A stretch of DNA of 64,000 nt from Zychaea mexicana. Taxonomy: Eukaryota; Mucoromycota; Mucoromycetes; Mucorales; Lichtheimiaceae. The stretch lies in the NCBI RefSeq assembly GCF_025766255.1, contig NW_026516697.1, positions 62,001-126,000 of the forward strand, in the 5' to 3' direction. The position numbers and the translations under genes were made by a program. Positions 26,190-38,619 of the stretch are shown piece after piece (the stretch's first letter is position 1; each line of letters opens with the position of its first letter). Below the pieces are notes generated by a model. It made no database searches. It worked only from the letters and a program-made list of their open reading frames with translations, and was not told where the DNA came from.

Positions 26190-26343
26190 AGCGGTTGTAT
26201 AGTTTGATGATGGAAATATAGAATTTGTTGACGCTCATTTGTGTTTAATACTATGATTACTATTATATTAGAAATTATAAAGGGGGAGGTGATGGCTGAA
26301 ATGGTATATAACTGAGGATGCTATAAATTGGATGAGCGATAAA

Positions 26344-27353
26344 TTAACACGGCTCCCATGATACTGGGATCCTTCCTTCGTTGAAATCGCCAACTTGATC
26401 AAACACTGCAGGAGAGAGATCCAAAGACCCTTCATCATAAATTCATGTTAGTCTCGGACCTTTACTTTCTTTTTCTTTCTTTCGTTTACCTTGTCCACAG
26501 CCAGGGCACTAATTTGTAACAATGATATAAACGCTACACGTTAGACTATTGCGATCTGACATGGATGGAAAGTAAAGTGCTGTGTTACCTTATCCTGGAT
26601 AGTAGCCTCTGCCGTGCCCAAAGGACCCGTTACTTTGATGCATGCACCGCAGACCGGGCTTTCATTGGGATTCGCATATTCTCCATAATCAATGTAGTTC
26701 TATGATGCTAAAGCATTCAGAAAATGTGTCCACATGCCTTATTAAAAAAGACAGCAGCAAATATTTGCCTACCAGCGCCAGCACCATATCTTGAGCAGTA
26801 TAGCTTGTCCCGCAAGCAAGAATCCCGACTCCCGGATCTGATTTTTTTTTTTTACACAATGCAACCTGTCAGCAAAATGACTCAATTATGCGTGGAAGGA
26901 TATATATAAAACTTCCTTACCGTAATAAGTGCCATCGCCTTTGCCACCCATATCAAAATGCCCAGCTGAAACCGTTCCCCAGCTATCACCCTCATACTTT
27001 GTTCCTCCAACAGAAATTCCCAGCGTTGAGCGATAGGTGCGATTCCGCAACACGTCCAAAGTGCCTAGGACGATTAGCATTACGGCAATCACGCCGAACA
27101 TGCCTGCACCGACAAGTATTAGTTTACCAAAACGGTAGCGATCGACGAAGCGAGTCCAAATCGTTGTAGGCAGTAAATGCGGCAGATCTTTTTCGTTTTC
27201 AAGGTTATGGTAGGCTTGTGAATTGGGTATGCTGCTCGAACTACTGTCATTGACAGCCGGGGGAGCTTCTACCCCTCCTCCGAGATAGCTGCTGCGACTC
27301 GTCAAACGCGATGCTCGAGGATTGTGCTCGAAATTAGGATCGAGCTCGCTCAT
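26344..27353 (-). CDS. Membrane-anchored RlpA-like / expansin-like double-psi beta-barrel protein
   Basis: Probable cell-surface protein with a small expansin-like domain. Five exons, 27353-26921, 26837-26773, 26699-26589, 26508-26490 and 26429-26344, sum to 714 nt (237 residues). The N-terminal 90 or so residues are polar and Ser-rich. One hydrophobic segment (LILVGAGMFGVIAVMLIVLG) follows, with no cleavable signal, suggesting a type II anchor. The C-terminal domain shows the RlpA-like pattern: GTYYDPGVGILACGTSYT, then SPVCGACIKV, KCPGCGQGSLDLSPAVFDQV and a final VSWEPC. The Asp of the DLSPAVF block is present. The fourth exon is only 19 nt and encodes the CPGC motif. Family members are plant-expansin relatives or small inhibitor proteins; enzymatic activity is not established. 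An in-frame Met 10 codons upstream is an alternative start. Confidence 0.85.
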
Positions 27354-28203
27354 TTTTGTAATGTGCAAAAGAGACAGGTACAATAGGAACCAGGTTTATT
27401 GTTTTCTCCTTATCCGTCTACATTGAATGTTACACACCATTTATAGGATTGACCAAACAATTGGCTGGAGCGTGCAACCAAGTCTATCGTTTGTCTCTCC
27501 TGAACAAGCTATTGTTGTTTGCTGCCATTGGCAACAAATGCACAGACTGTTTTTTTTTTCTTTTGCTGCTGTGGATACACAAGCATGGCACATGAATCGG
27601 GTAAACCATGCTCTGATACACAAATTGCGCCATTTTGAAGGTCTCTTTCTTTGCACACACGATTTCCCCCCACCCTCTCCCCACAACCAGCGCCAGTTAT
27701 CAATTGAAGCGCAGAATAACAAGGTCGATATACGGAAGAAAACAAGCGCAGTTTCAAGACTGAAAAGAAAATGGTGTAATTCTCCTGGAGAGCCTGTAGA
27801 ATCCTTTTGGCGATCTTAGTCAGTGTCGCCTTATCCCACTGCTGTCAGATTGAGATGCGGATATTGAAATGCGGACCAATTAAACGAGCAGAAGTTTGCG
27901 TGCTTGGACTCTTGATGGCGTTTCACCCGCCCTGGAGACGGGCTTATTTTTTTTGTGAGATGAAAAATCCCAGTGGCTGCTAAATTTTGGTCATTTTGCC
28001 TTCCATCTTCTTTTCTTTACTCTCCAAACCACTTCTTTTTTTTTACTTCATAAGCAAGCGGCATCCTATCCCATTAAGCCTCTTGCCGTTTGAACTAAAG
28101 GAAAAACACCCCCCCTTCTCTTTCTCCCTCTTCGCATCTTATCCGTCGTCACACACATATATCACCCTTTTCTCATTTTGTATTATATCACTCGGCATAA
28201 ATA
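27354..28203. other. Divergent promoter region
   Basis: About 850 nt shared by the RlpA-like gene and the sulfite reductase gene. It is pyrimidine-rich near the sulfite reductase start (28000-28160). No CACGTG or TGACTCA element was seen. Confidence 0.4.
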
Positions 28204-31200
28204 ATGGCATCGATCCGCAACAACGACAATAAGAACAACAATAGCGACGGCCTCCAACTCGACGTTCGACACCTTTCGTCCAACTCGCTTATCGCTGCTA
28301 TCCCACAACTCTTCCAACTGGCCAGCAGTCGGTCACCTGCTGCTGTTCATGTCGCGGCCGATCAGTCTGCCGACGCCATTGCCAAGGTCATGGCCGTGAG
28401 CCAGAGCGGTCTTGCCTTGCTCGTTTCAACCTCGGAACAAGAAGCGCGTGATCTGGCAACGATTGCTCACGCCGCATCCATCAAGACCCGCACAGCATTC
28501 TTGCACTTTTACGACAACCAACTAAAACGCGTTGAGCCCGACACAGCACTGGTGCAGAAGCTGGTGACGGAAGAGGATCTTGAAAAGTATAAGCAGGAAG
28601 ATGCAGCACCTCAACAACAAACAGCTTATCTCCGATACAAATCTGCCAAACCGGAGGAATCCGTCGATGTGTTTGGATCATTGCAGCAAGTCTTGGAGCA
28701 GTTCTCGTCCGTCGTTGGCCGCTCCTATGCTCCATTCTCCTATGTCGGTCACCCCGAGGCAGAGCATGTGATCGTCTCATTAGGCGCTGCTGCTGATGCT
28801 GCTGAGAAGCGCGTCCAAGAGCTCAAGGACCAGAAGGTCGGTGTGCTCAAGGTCCGTGTCTTCCGTCCTTTCTCGGCCGCCGAATTCTTCAACGCCATTC
28901 CCAAGTCCGTGAAGCGCATCGCTGTCTTGGAACCCCAGGATTATACCGCTTCGTGGAACCCAGTTTTTTTGGAGGTCGCCGCGGCCTACCAAGTTGCTGG
29001 TGACAGTGAGGTTGATATTGCCGGTGCTCAATATGCTGCCACTGTCTCGGCCAAGGACGTCGATGCTGTGCTCGCTCAACTTGAGAAGCCTACCTTGGAG
29101 CGCCGCTTCGTTGTTGCCGAAAAGGCTGCTGATTCGGCCAAGCCAGCCCAGCAACAGACTCCCATAGAGACACCCTATGTCAAGCTTTTGGACCAAGTGT
29201 TCCAGGATCGTCTGGAAATTGCCAACGCCGTCAACAGCGAGTCCGTGTGGGCACCCAACGCTTCCAAGCCCGAGACCGCCACTCCCGAGTATGGCTACGG
29301 TAAATTGATCAGCAAGATCCAAGAGCGTGCCCGCTTCATCGACGCTGTCGAGAAGGCCGTCAAAGATACCAAGCTGGCCGTCGAAGCACAAAAGACGCTT
29401 TCGCACTGGCTGTTGCTCGCCAAGTCTGACAAGTACCAGCCCGAAAAGACGGACGTGGCTGCAGAAGCCGTGGTCAAGACCCTCGAGGCTCAGGGCGACA
29501 AGACTTTGTTGGCTCAGAAGGATTTGTTGCGCGAAAAGTCCAACTGGTTGGTCGGATCCGACTCGTGGGCTTATGACTTGGGTCAGTCTGGTGTGCACCA
29601 CGTTTTGACCTCTGGCGAGAACGTCAACATGCTCATTGTCGATACCACCCCTTACTCATCCGAGGTGGATCGTGAGCAGCGCAAGAAGGATATCGGTCTG
29701 TACGCCATGAACTATGGTGAGGCCTATGTTGCTTCCGTTGCCATCTACTCGTCGTACACTGGTGTCTTGCACGCTTTGCTTGAAGCCGATTCCTTCAAGG
29801 GTCCCTCTATTGTCTTGGCCTACTTGCCTTTGGCTGAATCGCGCGACTCGCTCAAGACCCTCAAGGAAACCAAGGTCAGCGTCGACAATGGCTCGTGGCC
29901 CTTGTACCGATGGAACCCTGCTTTGGAGAAGGAGGACAAGGAGTCATTCACTTTGGACTCGCAGCGTATCAAGAAGGATCTCGAGACTTTCCTCAAGCGC
30001 GAGAACCACTTGACGCAGTTGGTTGCTCAGAACCCCGATTTTTCCAATGCTCTTGTGAGCTCCGTTGAGTCGGTATGTTACTTGGATAAATTAGAGAGCA
30101 ATCGTTGGATATATCAAAGTATCGTGCAGAAGGAACTCACATATCTACATATTTGTAAATTTCTAGGATGTCAAGAAGCGCCACAATGCTTTGAAGTCCA
30201 AGGCTCGTGAGGATTATGCCAAGTTGCTTTCTGGTTTGTCTGGCGGTGCCAACGGCCCTCCTCTCACTGTCTTGTTTGGTTCGGACAACGGCAACGCTGA
30301 AGGTTTGGCCAAGAAGGTTGCTACACGCGCCAAGTCCCGCGGTTTGAAGGTCAAGCTGATGGCTATGGATGACTATGGAGATATCCAGGACCTTGCCGGT
30401 GAAACCAACCTCGTCGTCATTATCTCGACTGCCGGCCAGGGTGAGATGCCCTCGAACGCCCGTGAATTCTGGAAGGCATTGAACGGTTTGATTGTGGGTG
30501 ATATCAACTTGGGCGAGCTGCGCTATGCCATCTTTGGTCTTGGTGACAGCCACTACTGGCCTCGTGAGGAGGATGCCATTTTCTACAACCGTCCTGGCAA
30601 GCAGATCGATGCCAAGCTCGAAACGCTCGGTGCTGGTCGCTTGACTGACCTTGGCATGGGTGACGATCAGGATGCCGACGGTTACGAGACCGGTTTCCAG
30701 GCATGGCAGCCTGAGTTGTGGAAGGCTCTTGGTGTCAAGGATATCGGCGCTGATGACGAACCTCCCAAGCTTACCGACGATCAGATGAAGATTGAATCCA
30801 ACTATTTGCGCGGTACCATTGCCGAGGATCTCCGTGACGAGTCCACGGGCGCTATTTCCGAAATCAACGGCAAGTTGCTCAAGTTCCATGGTTCTTACGG
30901 CCAGGATGATCGTGATATCCGTGAGGAACGCAAGAAGCAAGGCTTGGAGAAGGCTTTCAGCTTCATGATTCGTGTGCGTATGCCTGGTGGTGTGTCCAGT
31001 CCCGAGCAGTGGATCGCCATGGATGACCTCGCAGACAAGTACGCTAACGGTGCCATCAAGATGACCACCCGTCAGGCCTTCCAATTGCACGGTATTCTCA
31101 AGCGCAACTTGCGTTCCACTATCCGTGGCATCAACCATTCTTTGTTGAGCACTTTGGCTGCCTGTGGTGATGTCAACCGTAACATCATGGTCACTACCGT

Positions 31201-32449
31201 TACTGAGATCCCTGAGATTCACGCCCAGGTACAAAAATTCGCTCACGAGGAGCTCATGCCCCACCTTGCTCCCAAGACTACTGCCTATCACGAAATCTGG
31301 CTTGCTGATGAAATGGTTGCTGGTCACGCCGTACAAGACTTTGAGCCGCTCTACGGTCCTACCTACTTGCCACGCAAGTTCAAGATTGTCGTCGCTGTGC
31401 CACCAAACAACGATGTCGATGTTTACGCTCACGATCTTGGTTTCATTGCCATTGTCGAAGACAAGACTGTGGTTGGTTACAACGTCACTGTTGGTGGTGG
31501 TATGGGTCAAACCCACGGTAACAAAAAGACATATCCTCGTCCTGCTACTATGTTTGGCTACGTTGCTGCCAAGGATGCTTTGGCTGTTGCCGAGGCTGTC
31601 ATGACCACTCAGCGCGACTATGGCTGCCGTACCAACCGTAAGCACGCCCGTCTCAAATACACCATCGACGACCACGGTGTGGAGTTCTTCAAGTCCGAGG
31701 TCGAGAAGCGCAGCGGTGTCACTTTCGAAGCCGAGCGACCGTTCGAGTTCCGTGACAACGCCGATCATTATGGCTGGTGCAAGGGTGTCGAGGACAAGTG
31801 GCACTTTGGTATGTTCATTGAAAACGGCAAGGTCAAGGACTGGCCTGATTTCCCTGTCAAGACTGGCTTGCGCGAGTTGGCCAAGTGGCACAAGGGTGAG
31901 TTCCGCTTGACGCCCAACCAGCATTTGGTGATTGCCAACGTACCCGAGGCCGACCTGGAAAAGACCAAGCAGCATTTGGCCAAGTACAAGATGGACAACA
32001 TCCAGTTCACTGGTCTGCGACTGAACGCCATGGCCTGTGTTGCTCTGCCCACCTGTGGTTTGGCCATGGCCGAATCTGAACGCTACCTGCCCACTTTGGT
32101 TGGCCACTTGGAGTCTGCAGTAGAAGAAGCTGGTCTGCGGGATGATGCCATCACTATCCGTATGACTGGTTGTCCCAACGGTTGTGCCCGTCCTTACTTG
32201 GCTGAATTGGCCTTTGTCGGCAAGGCACCTGGTGCATACAACGTATACCTGGGTGGTGGCCACAAGGGTGAACGTTTGAACAAGTTGTACAAGGAGTCTC
32301 TGCGTGAAGAGGAGATTCTGGCCGAGATCAAGCCTATCATCAAGCGCTATGCAGCCGAACGGAATCAGGGCGAGCCTTTCGGTGACTGGGTCATCCGTGC
32401 TGGATACGTCAAGAAGACCATCACTGGTCTGGATTTCCATGATTTGTGA
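28204..32449 (+). CDS. MET5: Sulfite reductase (NADPH) hemoprotein beta subunit
   Basis: Catalyses six-electron reduction of sulfite to sulfide in the sulfate-assimilation pathway, as the siroheme-[4Fe-4S] subunit of sulfite reductase. Two exons, 28204-30072 and 30167-32449, give 4152 nt (1383 residues), close to yeast Met5 (about 1440). Domain order: a poorly conserved N-terminal pyruvate-ferredoxin-oxidoreductase-like region (about 1-620); a flavodoxin domain starting near 655 (LFGSDNGNAEG, then ISTAGQGEMPSNAREFW); and the nitrite/sulfite reductase ferredoxin-like and 4Fe-4S domains. The cluster and siroheme ligands are visible as ACVALPTCGLAMAE (about 1246) and MTGCPNGCARP (about 1290). 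The single intron falls just before the flavodoxin domain. Strong third-position G/C preference suggests high expression. Confidence 0.96.
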
Positions 32450-33054
32450 ATAGAATAATATCAAAAATGGCATTATTAGTAGTTGTAACATCTTTCTCTT
32501 TTTGCTTGAACCACCAAAACATATCTTCTTTCTCTTCATGTATACATATCCCCCTTCCCGCCCCCTCCCTTTCCTATTTCCTCTTTTTTATTATCTTTAT
32601 ACTATTAAAAAGCTGCTGATTTGATTTTCTAATGTACATTATCCTATGTCTATGTTGTGCTTCATGGCACCATCCAATCGCACATGTCAAACGGGCCAGG
32701 AATATAAGTTACATGGAACCATTGCTTATTTTGGCTGTCGATCATCCTTGTAGCTACTGTATGTGCTGTAACGGCCACGCTAACATTACCTTCGCTGTAT
32801 TAAGAAACTTTTATCGGGCAGTATAAAGGCAGAGGTGTGGTTAAATGACTTAACTAACAACAGTGAATAAACTTTCTGCCTAGTACAATCTTGGCTATTG
32901 AGCCTTGTCAAAAAATACGGCATGTTGCTGTGGTAATTATGGTGTAAATGGGAAACGAAAAGAAGTGGATTTATTTATATATGTACTTTTTTATTTTCAG
33001 TTTTCTATACAAAAAGAGGAACATGACATTCTGCTATGTACTCGGTGTCTTTTC

Positions 33055-34326
33055 TTAGATACCACCTCGGACCATCAGGGCATCAATGACAGACAAGATG
33101 GTCCATTTTCGGTTCTCTGCTTCGGGGAAGACGAGCGAACGGTCCGAATAAAAGACCTCATCATCGACCTCCTCTGGTTTGCGGGGCAAGCAGTGCATGA
33201 ACACCCAGTTCTCCTTGGCACCACCACGCTTTGCCAAATCCATCGTCACCTGGTAACCCTCAAACTCCTTCAAACGCTTGGCCTTTTCCTCTTCCTGGCC
33301 CATCGAGACCCAGGTGTCGGTGACAATGATATCTGCATCCTTGATGGCCTCTTCGGGCTTGGTTGTGAAGGTGACGGTGGCGCCGGTCTTTTCTGCGTCG
33401 GCGTGGGCAATCGCAACGACATCGTCGTCACACTTGTAGCTGGGAGGGGCAGCAGCAGCGACGCTGATGCCGACCTTGGGGAAAGCGACGAGGATTTCTT
33501 GCAAAATGTTGTTGGCATCGCCCACCCATGCGACCTTGAGGCCCTTCAAGGTCTCGCGGGGGTGCTGGGTGTGTGCAGTGTAGCGGTCGGTGACGTTGTT
33601 GTTGCGGTGGTGGACGAATTCGTGGATGGTCATCAAGTCGGCCAAAATTTGGGTGGGATGGTACTTGTCGGACAATGCATTAATCACAGGGACTGTGCTT
33701 TCTTTGGCGAGCATCTATCAATCACACACACACACACATTACACAGAGCTTTATTTTTAGAGAGAGATCGAGAGATAGAGAGAGATCATCCAGCAAACCA
33801 CCTGACACGGCACGATCTATCACTTTTTCCCTTTTATATAAATATAAACCATACCTCGATCTCTTCGTGACCCTTCACACGAGCCATGATACCGTCGACC
33901 ATGGAGCTCACAACACGCGAGGTGTCCAACAACGACTCGTTCACGCCCAATTGGATATCCTGACCACCCAAGAACATGGCATGGCCGCCTGTTGGTAATG
34001 CGTGTGTGTAAGTTATATATGAAATGGACAACAGGCTCCTATGTTTAAAAACGATGCTATTGCAAAAGAGGAACGAGTCAATTACCAAGGTAAGCAGTGG
34101 CGGTCTCTGTGGCAACGCGGGTACGCGTAGAGCGCTTGGAGAAGACCAAAGCCATGGTCTTGCCAGTCAATGGTCGCTCGGTCCGGGGTTGCGGGTGGTT
34201 GTACTTGGACTCGACTTTGAACTGAATGGCGCGATGAACAAGATCGAGCAGCTGCTCGGCGGTGTAGTCGGCCGTGGTCAGAAAGTGTGGAGGCTGGGGG
34301 CGCTGTGTGGAGAAGCCTTGAGACAT
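33055..34326 (-). CDS. ARG3: Ornithine carbamoyltransferase
   Basis: Transfers the carbamoyl group of carbamoyl phosphate to ornithine, making citrulline in arginine biosynthesis. Three exons, 34326-34086, 33988-33855 and 33714-33055, give 1035 nt (344 residues), normal for the enzyme. Motifs: the carbamoyl-phosphate loop SKRSTRTR (S-T-R-T), FLGGQDIQLG, HPTQ, and the ornithine-site HCLPRK near the C-terminus. The chosen ATG lies 69 nt downstream of a TATA box. An in-frame Met at 34410 would overlap and precede that TATA box, so it is unlikely to be transcribed. The chosen N-terminus is short and lacks an obvious mitochondrial leader. The gene is convergent with sulfite reductase. Confidence 0.95.
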
Positions 34327-34394
34327 GCTTTTGAAAAAGTGTTTGTTAGAGCGAAGAGAAGAAGAGGGTTGGGGAAAGGCATATTTTTCTTTTA

Positions 34395-34401
34395 TTTTAT
34401 A
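34395..34401 (-). promoter_or_regulatory. TATA box of ornithine carbamoyltransferase
   Basis: TATAAAA on the minus strand, 69 nt upstream of the ATG at 34326. Confidence 0.55.
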
Positions 34402-34426
34402 ATTTTGCATCGGAGTCTTCAGAGGA

Positions 34427-34433
34427 TGACTCA
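34427..34433 (-). promoter_or_regulatory. TGACTCA element (Gcn4/CPC1-type site) of the OTC promoter
   Basis: A perfect TGACTCA lies about 100 nt upstream of the start codon and 26 nt upstream of the TATA box. This is the binding site of the fungal general amino-acid control activators (Gcn4, CPC1, CpcA), which regulate arginine-pathway genes. A run of ACTC tetranucleotides (about 34444-34473) follows further upstream. Confidence 0.6.
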
Positions 34434-34747
34434 AGTGCTACACTCAATCACTCACTCACTCACTCACTCACTCGCTGCATGGCTTGTTTTGTACATGTTA
34501 TGCAATATGCCATCATTAACTCTGGGTTGCTATGCTACTTCCCAAAGCAACAACCCCCACATGTTGCTTCCACATCATCCCGTCTGTCAACGTGTCGCGA
34601 AGCAGGATCACAAAGGACCGCCCCCCCCCACACACACACACCTCTTGATGCTTTTTGGACCGCCGACATTGTTTGCTTCAAAAATATTTAGCCGTGTCTT
34701 TTTTTCCCCCGTCACAAAACAGCAGCATCATCTGTTTTTCTTTTCCT

Positions 34748-36425
34748 TCAAGAGGTCTTTTGTTGTTGCTGTTGGTGCTGTTCGTCACGCTTGACCCATC
34801 GATAGACTTGGACCGTTTGATCCAAGAGTCCTAGCACCAGCTCATCCTGTCCATCTGCATTCACGTCACCCATGGTGACACTGTGAGGCCAATCGGTGGT
34901 GGCGATCTCGCATATCCGCTGTTGTGGAAAATTGGGGTTAGTGTCTTGATTAGGCAACCAGGGCACACATGCTACTTTTTCATCCGTCGTCGTCGTCGTC
35001 GTCGGACTTACTTGATCACTGCGATAAACAAGAGCGCGGTTGGCATAGCCCACGCAGATCACCAAGTCGGGGTCATCGTCTTCCAGAAACGATGGTCTAA
35101 AGCCCATGATCTTGCTCAGCCGGAAGCCAACATTGAATAACGGATGGATCTAACAATAGGATTATAGATGAATGGCTTGAAAAACATAAAAAGAAGATGC
35201 CCCCCCTTTTTTTTTATAGTTTACCTCATAGTTGATCATGACATAAACATATCCGTCTTCTCCTGCCAGCAGTACTTGTTTGTCCGTGGATGATGCTTTG
35301 TCTTCTAGATCAATTTTTGATCTAGTGTCTGATTTAGTGAATCTGCGTGCTGTTGCATGGGTAAGGAATCTTCCGGCTGTCATCTATTTTGGTTTCTATA
35401 TAATTAATGGGGAGGTTTGATCCTCTCGGGTATACGTATATCAAGTAAAAATAAAGACTCACCGAGCAGATCACGGCAGGTACTCTCAACGAAAGGATCC
35501 GGTTACTTCCGCGTAAGAAATGGACAAATGGCCATCCATCGCACACAAGAAGCACAGCCATGGACTGTCCAAATGGATCGTTCAATGTGGTTGCTAGGAT
35601 ACAGTGGATGTACGGTGACCGTCGGCCTTTCTATCATCTTTTTTGTTAAATTCATGCGCCTCCCAATTTTTTTTTCATGCCCACCCCCCCCCACACACAC
35701 ACACACGCGCGCTTTTTTTATTATTTGGGAAAAGCTACCATGTTCAACGTCGCAATCTTTGCCGATTCTTCTGCAACCTTGAGCGACCAGAATATCTCGT
35801 GAGGTTGAAAGCCAGTGACTGTACCATTCATGCCACCTGCAATGATTTCATAGCCCTGCTCTAGAAAAAAAAAAGAGAAACATGAAATGGTTTAGAGAGA
35901 GAAAGAGAGAGAGGTATGAACCCGCTTGTACGCTGTGAAATGGTGTAATTATACCCAAATCCTTGAAAATATCAATTGTCGACACGGCTGTCCCGATCTC
36001 TTGTTTGCTGAGAATCTGTTGTTTCGAAAACATTGTAATGACCCCGTCAGAATCGCCAACAACCAGATCAAGGGCACGTTGACCTGTGAGATCGTATAGA
36101 TTGAGTGCCTGGACTGAGCCTCCTTTGGTTTCCAAAAGAACTTCGGGTGGCTAATCATATAACCCAGTGGTTTTGCAGAAAAAAAGAGTATGTGAGCATG
36201 GGAGTATTCTTTCCCTTCTCTGTTTGTGTTGTCCCCTCTTCCCTCCTCGCGTTTAGGACGGACAACTCATACTTTGTCTTGATTGAGAATGAGCACGCGT
36301 CCTGCTGTTGTGCCAATGAGAATGTCATTCTCTTCACTAAGCTCTTCCAGGAATGGTTTGCCGACTTGAAGGCAATTGATCGGATCCTTGAGTTTACGTT
36401 CCCACAGTTTCTCGCAAGTAAGCAT
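34748..36425 (-). CDS. FG-GAP repeat beta-propeller protein, ITFG2-like
   Basis: Predicted beta-propeller built from FG-GAP-like repeats. It most resembles ITFG2, a KICSTOR subunit that recruits GATOR1 in TORC1 nutrient signalling; the assignment is tentative. The first exons read well: 36425-36273 (WERKLKDPINCLQ, then LIGTTAGRVLILNQ), 36150-35955 (ALDLVVGDSDGVITMF) and 35860-35739 (EIIAGGMNGTVTGFQPHEI). Later exons encode VLLAGEDGYVYVMINYE, PDLVICVGYANRALVYRSDQ and, last, VTMGDVNADGQDELVLG. The protein ends in a short polyQ run. The start is uncertain: the ATG at 36425 follows an A/T-rich TATAAA-like stretch, but an upstream exon is possible. It is divergent from the thioesterase gene, 228 nt away. 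Confidence 0.62.
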
Positions 36426-36652
36426 TTTGATATATAAAGTATCGTGTGTTGGTTCTTCAAGATCTTTTGTACTCGGCGCCCAAAGCTGCTTTTTTATTTT
36501 TTTATATCGGGCAGACTCGCGAATGCCAAACACCAAAAAGTCCGAACCGAACAAAAAAAAAAAGGTGATAGAGAAGGGGAGGGGTTTACTGCGCTGGGGT
36601 TAAGTGTTGAGCTTTCTTCTTCTTTTACTTTTACTTTCTTCTTTGATAAGAA

Positions 36653-38472
36653 ATGATTCAGTCGAGGCTTCGTTTACTGCAGAGCTGTCAACGACTGACG
36701 GCATGGCGCCAATCCATGATGCAAGCACGCGCCTTTTCAGCGACACGCTTGCGTTCAAGAGACACTCTATGTAAGTTTATGTTTTTTCGAGAACAAACCG
36801 TTCTCCCGTACCACCAAGCCAACCGAATTGTTTGTTTTTTTCCCACAAACATATAGCTGTCCACCATCCACTCTACTCTGTTCGCCCTACGCATTATTGG
36901 ATGGACAAGATCATGGACCGAGAGAATCAAAAGCCAATCGACCCCACAGAACCTCAGCAGCCACGTAAATTGGTTGAAAAAAAGGTATTGCGGCCTTCAT
37001 CTTGTCGCTGTTGGGCTTGCACAATCTCCCCATTATCTGCTGTGATCTTTATTATGGTTTTCCCCGCCAAAAGCTGAATAGAATTCTCTGGCTGCTGTCA
37101 TTTTATTAGATGTCCGATAGTTACATGGAAATGGACCTTCCATTCAAGTCGTCACCTGCGTTGTTGGAAGAATACATTTTTGTGGATGGCCGTATCCGCA
37201 CCGGCAAGCTGCTTGAAGGTAAGGAAGAGGGGGGGGGGAGGGATCCACTCGGCAGAGGAGGGTGATGATGATGTAATAGCCACGAAATTAAAAGCAATTT
37301 AATGTTCAAGACCTGGATGCTATGGCTGGCGCAATTGCGTATAAGCATGTTGATAACGGAGATCCCAACTCTCCGCCCGTCACTATTGTTACTGCCTGTG
37401 TCGATCGATTGGATCTGCTGTTGCCTAAAGCTGTGGAAGACTACAAGTTGATCGGCCAAGTCACATATGTAGGCACCAGCTCGATGGAAGGTGGGTAGCA
37501 CCGTTCAAGTGTTGCTACGTTGTTTGTTTAGTTGCTAAATTGACATTTATCGCGATAAACTCAGTATTTCTAAAGGCGGAGATTGTCCCGGAAGGATTGC
37601 CGTCAAATGCGAACGAGGAAATCCAAACGACACCGAAAACACTCGAGGACCTTGGCCACATGGGTCCCAACACGGTGCTAGCAACGCGCTTTACCATGGT
37701 CGCTATCGACTCAGTCACCCGTAAATCAGCCAAGATTAACCCGCTCAAGACAGAGACACCGGCCGAAGAACGCCTGTTTGAATTTGCTCGGTCCAACAAG
37801 GCACGTAAGAAACGTGCGGCTGAAACGACGCTCAGTCGCCACCCTCCAACCCACGAGGAGCGTTTGGCCATCCACGACATCTACTTGCAGTATTCGCAAT
37901 ACAAGGGCGCTGAAGAAGATTCGTTTACGAGTTCCGTGTCCGCCGAAGACAAGAAGCCCTTACCCAAAGACTTTGTGTGGATGGAAGACACGCGGATCGA
38001 CAGTAACTTTCTGATGCAACCGCAAGACCGCAATATCCACAATAACATTTTTGGCGGTTATCTCATGCGCCGTGCTTATGAGTTGGCGTATGCGGATGCA
38101 ATTCTGTACCTCAAGTCCCGTCACGCGGACTTGCTCGCCATGGACGAAGTCATTTTCCGTAAACCTGTCCATGTCGGCACGCTGTTGAACTTGAAGAGCG
38201 AAATCATCTATGCAGAGGGACATCCGCACAGATCCTTCCAAGTCAGAGTGGTTGCCGAGGTCGTGGATATCGAAAAGTCCAAACGCGAGACGACGAATGT
38301 GTTTTACTTTACCATGGCTGCTACCGATGATCAGGTCGAGCCTCGTCGCATCTTACCAAAGACTTACGCCGAGACCATGCTGTGGCTCGATGGCAAGCGT
38401 CGACGTCTGCAAGGTGTTGACTCGAGACACCTTTTGCTGGATCAATTGTCTAAACAAGAGCCTACACAATAG
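36653..38472 (+). CDS. Mitochondrial acyl-CoA thioesterase, ACOT9-type (two hotdog domains)
   Basis: Hydrolyses fatty acyl-CoA to free acid and CoA, predicted in mitochondria. Five exons, 36653-36770, 36857-36984, 37110-37218, 37311-37490 and 37565-38472, sum to 1443 nt (480 residues). The N-terminus is Arg-rich, lacks acidic residues and includes RAFSATRL, a good presequence. Two hotdog-fold halves follow: the first has MAGAIAYKH and VTYVGTSSME, and the second has NIHNNIFGGYLMRRAYELA and KPVHVGTLLNLKSEI. The layout matches ACOT9 and its fungal homologues. It is convergent with the MFS gene, with 228 nt between stop codons. Confidence 0.9.
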
Positions 38473-38619
38473 ACAACGCTTCGAAATTTAAACAGCAAAA
38501 GGCACATAATTTCCACATTACATCACACACATACTCACATTTTCATATAATTCCAAAAGAAATCAAGGCATATCTCAAATTTCAAACGCGCTAAATGTAC
38601 TATATATTGATTACATAAT

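Noticed and set aside
28780..29601. A 273-codon minus-strand open frame inside the first sulfite reductase exon
   Set aside because: Same cause: shadow of a codon-biased gene, no recognisable protein.
30137..32539. An 800-codon open frame on the minus strand, antisense to sulfite reductase
   Set aside because: It exactly mirrors the high third-position G/C coding exon on the other strand, shows no domain, and has the repetitive composition of an antisense shadow. The plus strand encodes the complete catalytic domain.
34327..34434. N-terminal extension of ornithine carbamoyltransferase from an upstream Met
   Set aside because: The upstream Met codon lies beyond the TATA box relative to the gene, so it is unlikely to be in the mRNA.
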